The position numbers and the translations under genes were made by a program. From Roseiarcus sp963824475 (GTDB lineage Bacteria > Pseudomonadota > Alphaproteobacteria > Rhizobiales > Beijerinckiaceae), in NCBI GenBank assembly GCA_963824475.1, contig CAWGPR010000001.1, forward strand, positions 186,001 through 250,000: DNA of 64,000 nucleotides. The letters are read 5' to 3'. A model generated the notes under the pieces. The model searched no databases. It was not told the DNA's origin and worked only from the letters and a program-made list of their open reading frames with translations. This document shows, in pieces, positions 62,845 through 64,000 of the stretch. The stretch's first letter is position 1; each line of letters starts with the position of its first letter.

Positions 62845-63309
62845 TCAGAGCCCAAGCTCGCTCAAACCGGGATGATCGTCCGGCCGCCGGCCGAGAGGCC
62901 AGTGGTAGAGGCGGTCCTGCTCGCGGATCGGCAGATCGTTGATGCTCGCCAGGCGGACCCGCATCAGCCCGTCCTCGTCGAACTCCCAATTCTCGTTGCC
63001 ATAGGCGCGGAACCAGCTTCCCAAATCGTCGCGCCATTCGTAGGCGAAGCGAACCGCGATGCGGTTGCCGTGAAAGGCCCAGAGTTCCTTGATCAGCCGA
63101 TAGTCGAGCTCGCGGTTCCATTTGCGGGTCAGAAACGCCTCGATCGCAGGGCGCCCTTGAAAGAATTCGGCGCGGTTTCGCCACCGGCTATTTTCAGAAT
63201 AGCCGAGCGCCACGCGCGCCGGGTCGCGGGAGTTCCAGGCGTCCTCGGCCATCCGCGCCTTCTGAGCCGCGGTCTCCTCAGTAAAAGGTGGCAGAGGCGG
63301 TCGGGTCAC
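62845..63309 (-). CDS. DUF1348 (NTF2-like) protein
   Basis: 154 residues from GTG 63309, with AAGGAGG upstream. The DUF1348 blocks are ARMAEDAWNSRDPARVALGY, ENSRWRNRAEFFQGRPAIEA, FLTRKWNRELDYRLIKELWA, NRIAVRFAYEWRDDLGSWFR and NDLPI. It is a small SnoaL/NTF2-like barrel, possibly an enzyme or binding protein; no substrate is known. Confidence 0.9.
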   Translation of the reverse strand: MTRPPLPPFTEETAAQKARMAEDAWNSRDPARVALGYSENSRWRNRAEFFQGRPAIEAFLTRKWNRELDYRLIKELWAFHGNRIAVRFAYEWRDDLGSWFRAYGNENWEFDEDGLMRVRLASINDLPIREQDRLYHWPLGRRPDDHPGLSELGL

Positions 63310-63405
63310 TTGTGGGCCTCCTTGTGACGTTAAGGCTGGTTGCGCCGCAGTTCCGTATATGGGGCGCGGACGACGGCGCCGTGACGCGTCTTGGCGCTGG
63401 ATTCC

Positions 63406-64000
63406 CTATTCCGCCGCCTGTCGGCCGGCGCCGTAGCGCTTCACGATATAGTCGTTGACCAGCGCCTTGAACTCCTCGGCGATCCGGGGGCCGCGGAGGG
63501 TGACGGTCTTGACGCCGTCGACGAACACCGGCGCGGCCGGCGCCTCGCCCGTTCCAGGCAGCGAGATGCCGATGTCGGCGTGCTTGCTTTCGCCAGGCCC
63601 GTTGACGATGCAGCCCATCACCGCGACGTTGAGCCGCTCCACGCCGGGGTAAAGCGCGCGCCACTCGGGCATCGACTTGGCGAGATAACCCTGGATGTCG
63701 CGCGCGAGCTCCTGGAATACGGTCGAGGTTGTGCGCCCGCAGCCAGGACAGGCGGCGACTTGAGGCGCGAAACTGCGGAACCCCATGGTCTGCAGCAGTT
63801 CTTGCGCCACCCGCACTTCCTGCGTCCTATCGCCGCCGGGCTCCGGGGTCAGCGAAATGCGGATCGTATCGCCGAGGCCCTCTTGCAGCAGAACGCCGAG
63901 CGCGGCGGCGGAGGCGACGATGCCCTTCGAGCCCATGCCGGCCTCGGTCAGGCCGAGGTGAAGCGCATAATCGGACCGCTCGCCAAGCATGCGATAGACG
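63406..64000 (-). CDS. ispG: 4-hydroxy-3-methylbut-2-enyl diphosphate synthase (3' part)
   Basis: About 198 residues up to the window edge. It reads YALHLGLTEAGMGSKGIVAS, LGVLLQEGLGDTIRISLTPE, VAACPGCGRTTSTVFQELAR (two Cys of the 4Fe-4S cluster) and LNVAVMGCIVNGPGESKHAD (third Cys and following Glu). The enzyme makes HMBPP in the MEP isoprenoid pathway. The start lies beyond base 64000. Confidence 0.95.
   Translation of the reverse strand, partial: VYRMLGERSDYALHLGLTEAGMGSKGIVASAAALGVLLQEGLGDTIRISLTPEPGGDRTQEVRVAQELLQTMGFRSFAPQVAACPGCGRTTSTVFQELARDIQGYLAKSMPEWRALYPGVERLNVAVMGCIVNGPGESKHADIGISLPGTGEAPAAPVFVDGVKTVTLRGPRIAEEFKALVNDYIVKRYGAGRQAAE

Overview
The window looks like part of an alphaproteobacterial (Hyphomicrobiales/Rhizobiales-type, perhaps Beijerinckiaceae/Methylocystaceae-like) chromosome. 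Supporting signs are the high GC, an RluD-RpoH gene pair with an RpoH-type QKKLFFNL box, a DUF3489-DUF2924-recombinase island typical of this order, the box benzoyl-CoA genes, and extragenic palindromes of the GTCAT...ATGAC kind. The genus cannot be fixed from sequence alone. No rRNA, tRNA or CRISPR was seen.

Layout. (1) 0-8.2 kb: a decayed sugar/polyol uptake and catabolism locus. It holds a MalG-type permease tail, a 3-hexulose-6-phosphate synthase-like and a 6-phospho-3-hexuloisomerase-like gene, a frameshifted FGGY kinase joined to the last residues of an Rbs-type ATPase, an intact RbsC/RbsB pair, a MalG/MalK deletion fusion, and LacI and BKACE (DUF849) remnants cut by an IS6 element. (2) 8.6-13.1 kb: an RND pump and its periplasmic adaptor, with no outer-membrane gene and an IS6-family element immediately downstream. 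(3) 14-19.8 kb: the remains of an integrative element (DUF3489, DUF2924, serine recombinase start, AlpA-like protein, primase) broken by an ISL3 element. (4) 19.8-37.6 kb: an accessory segment bounded by two inverted, equal-length (1744 bp) ISL3 copies. It carries DUF2252, DUF2254, DUF502, an IS630/IS5 tandem, a DUF2950/DUF3300 pair, a split receiver/LuxR-HTH pair, a run of small exported proteins, and a three-gene cluster around a Dyp-type peroxidase. (5) 39.3-43.8 kb: dgoKA, a broken SDR, an L,D-transpeptidase and a PIN-domain toxin-antitoxin pair. (6) 43.8-51.1 kb: benzoate-CoA ligase, BoxR, BoxC, BoxA and BoxB, i.e. benzoate activation, benzoyl-CoA epoxidation and ring opening, with a shared GCATAAT motif upstream of boxR and boxC. 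(7) 51.2-64 kb: mostly housekeeping-type genes: an exported DUF2125-like protein, rpoH, a RluD-type pseudouridine synthase, a homocysteine methyltransferase, a frameshifted type I secretion ABC/HlyD pair, Ohr, PaiB-like, DUF1348 and the 3' part of ispG.

Frameshifts are striking: at least a dozen recognisable genes, both mobile and housekeeping-like, need one or two single- or double-base shifts to read through. This is either real decay or residual sequencing error, and it matters for every pseudogene call below.
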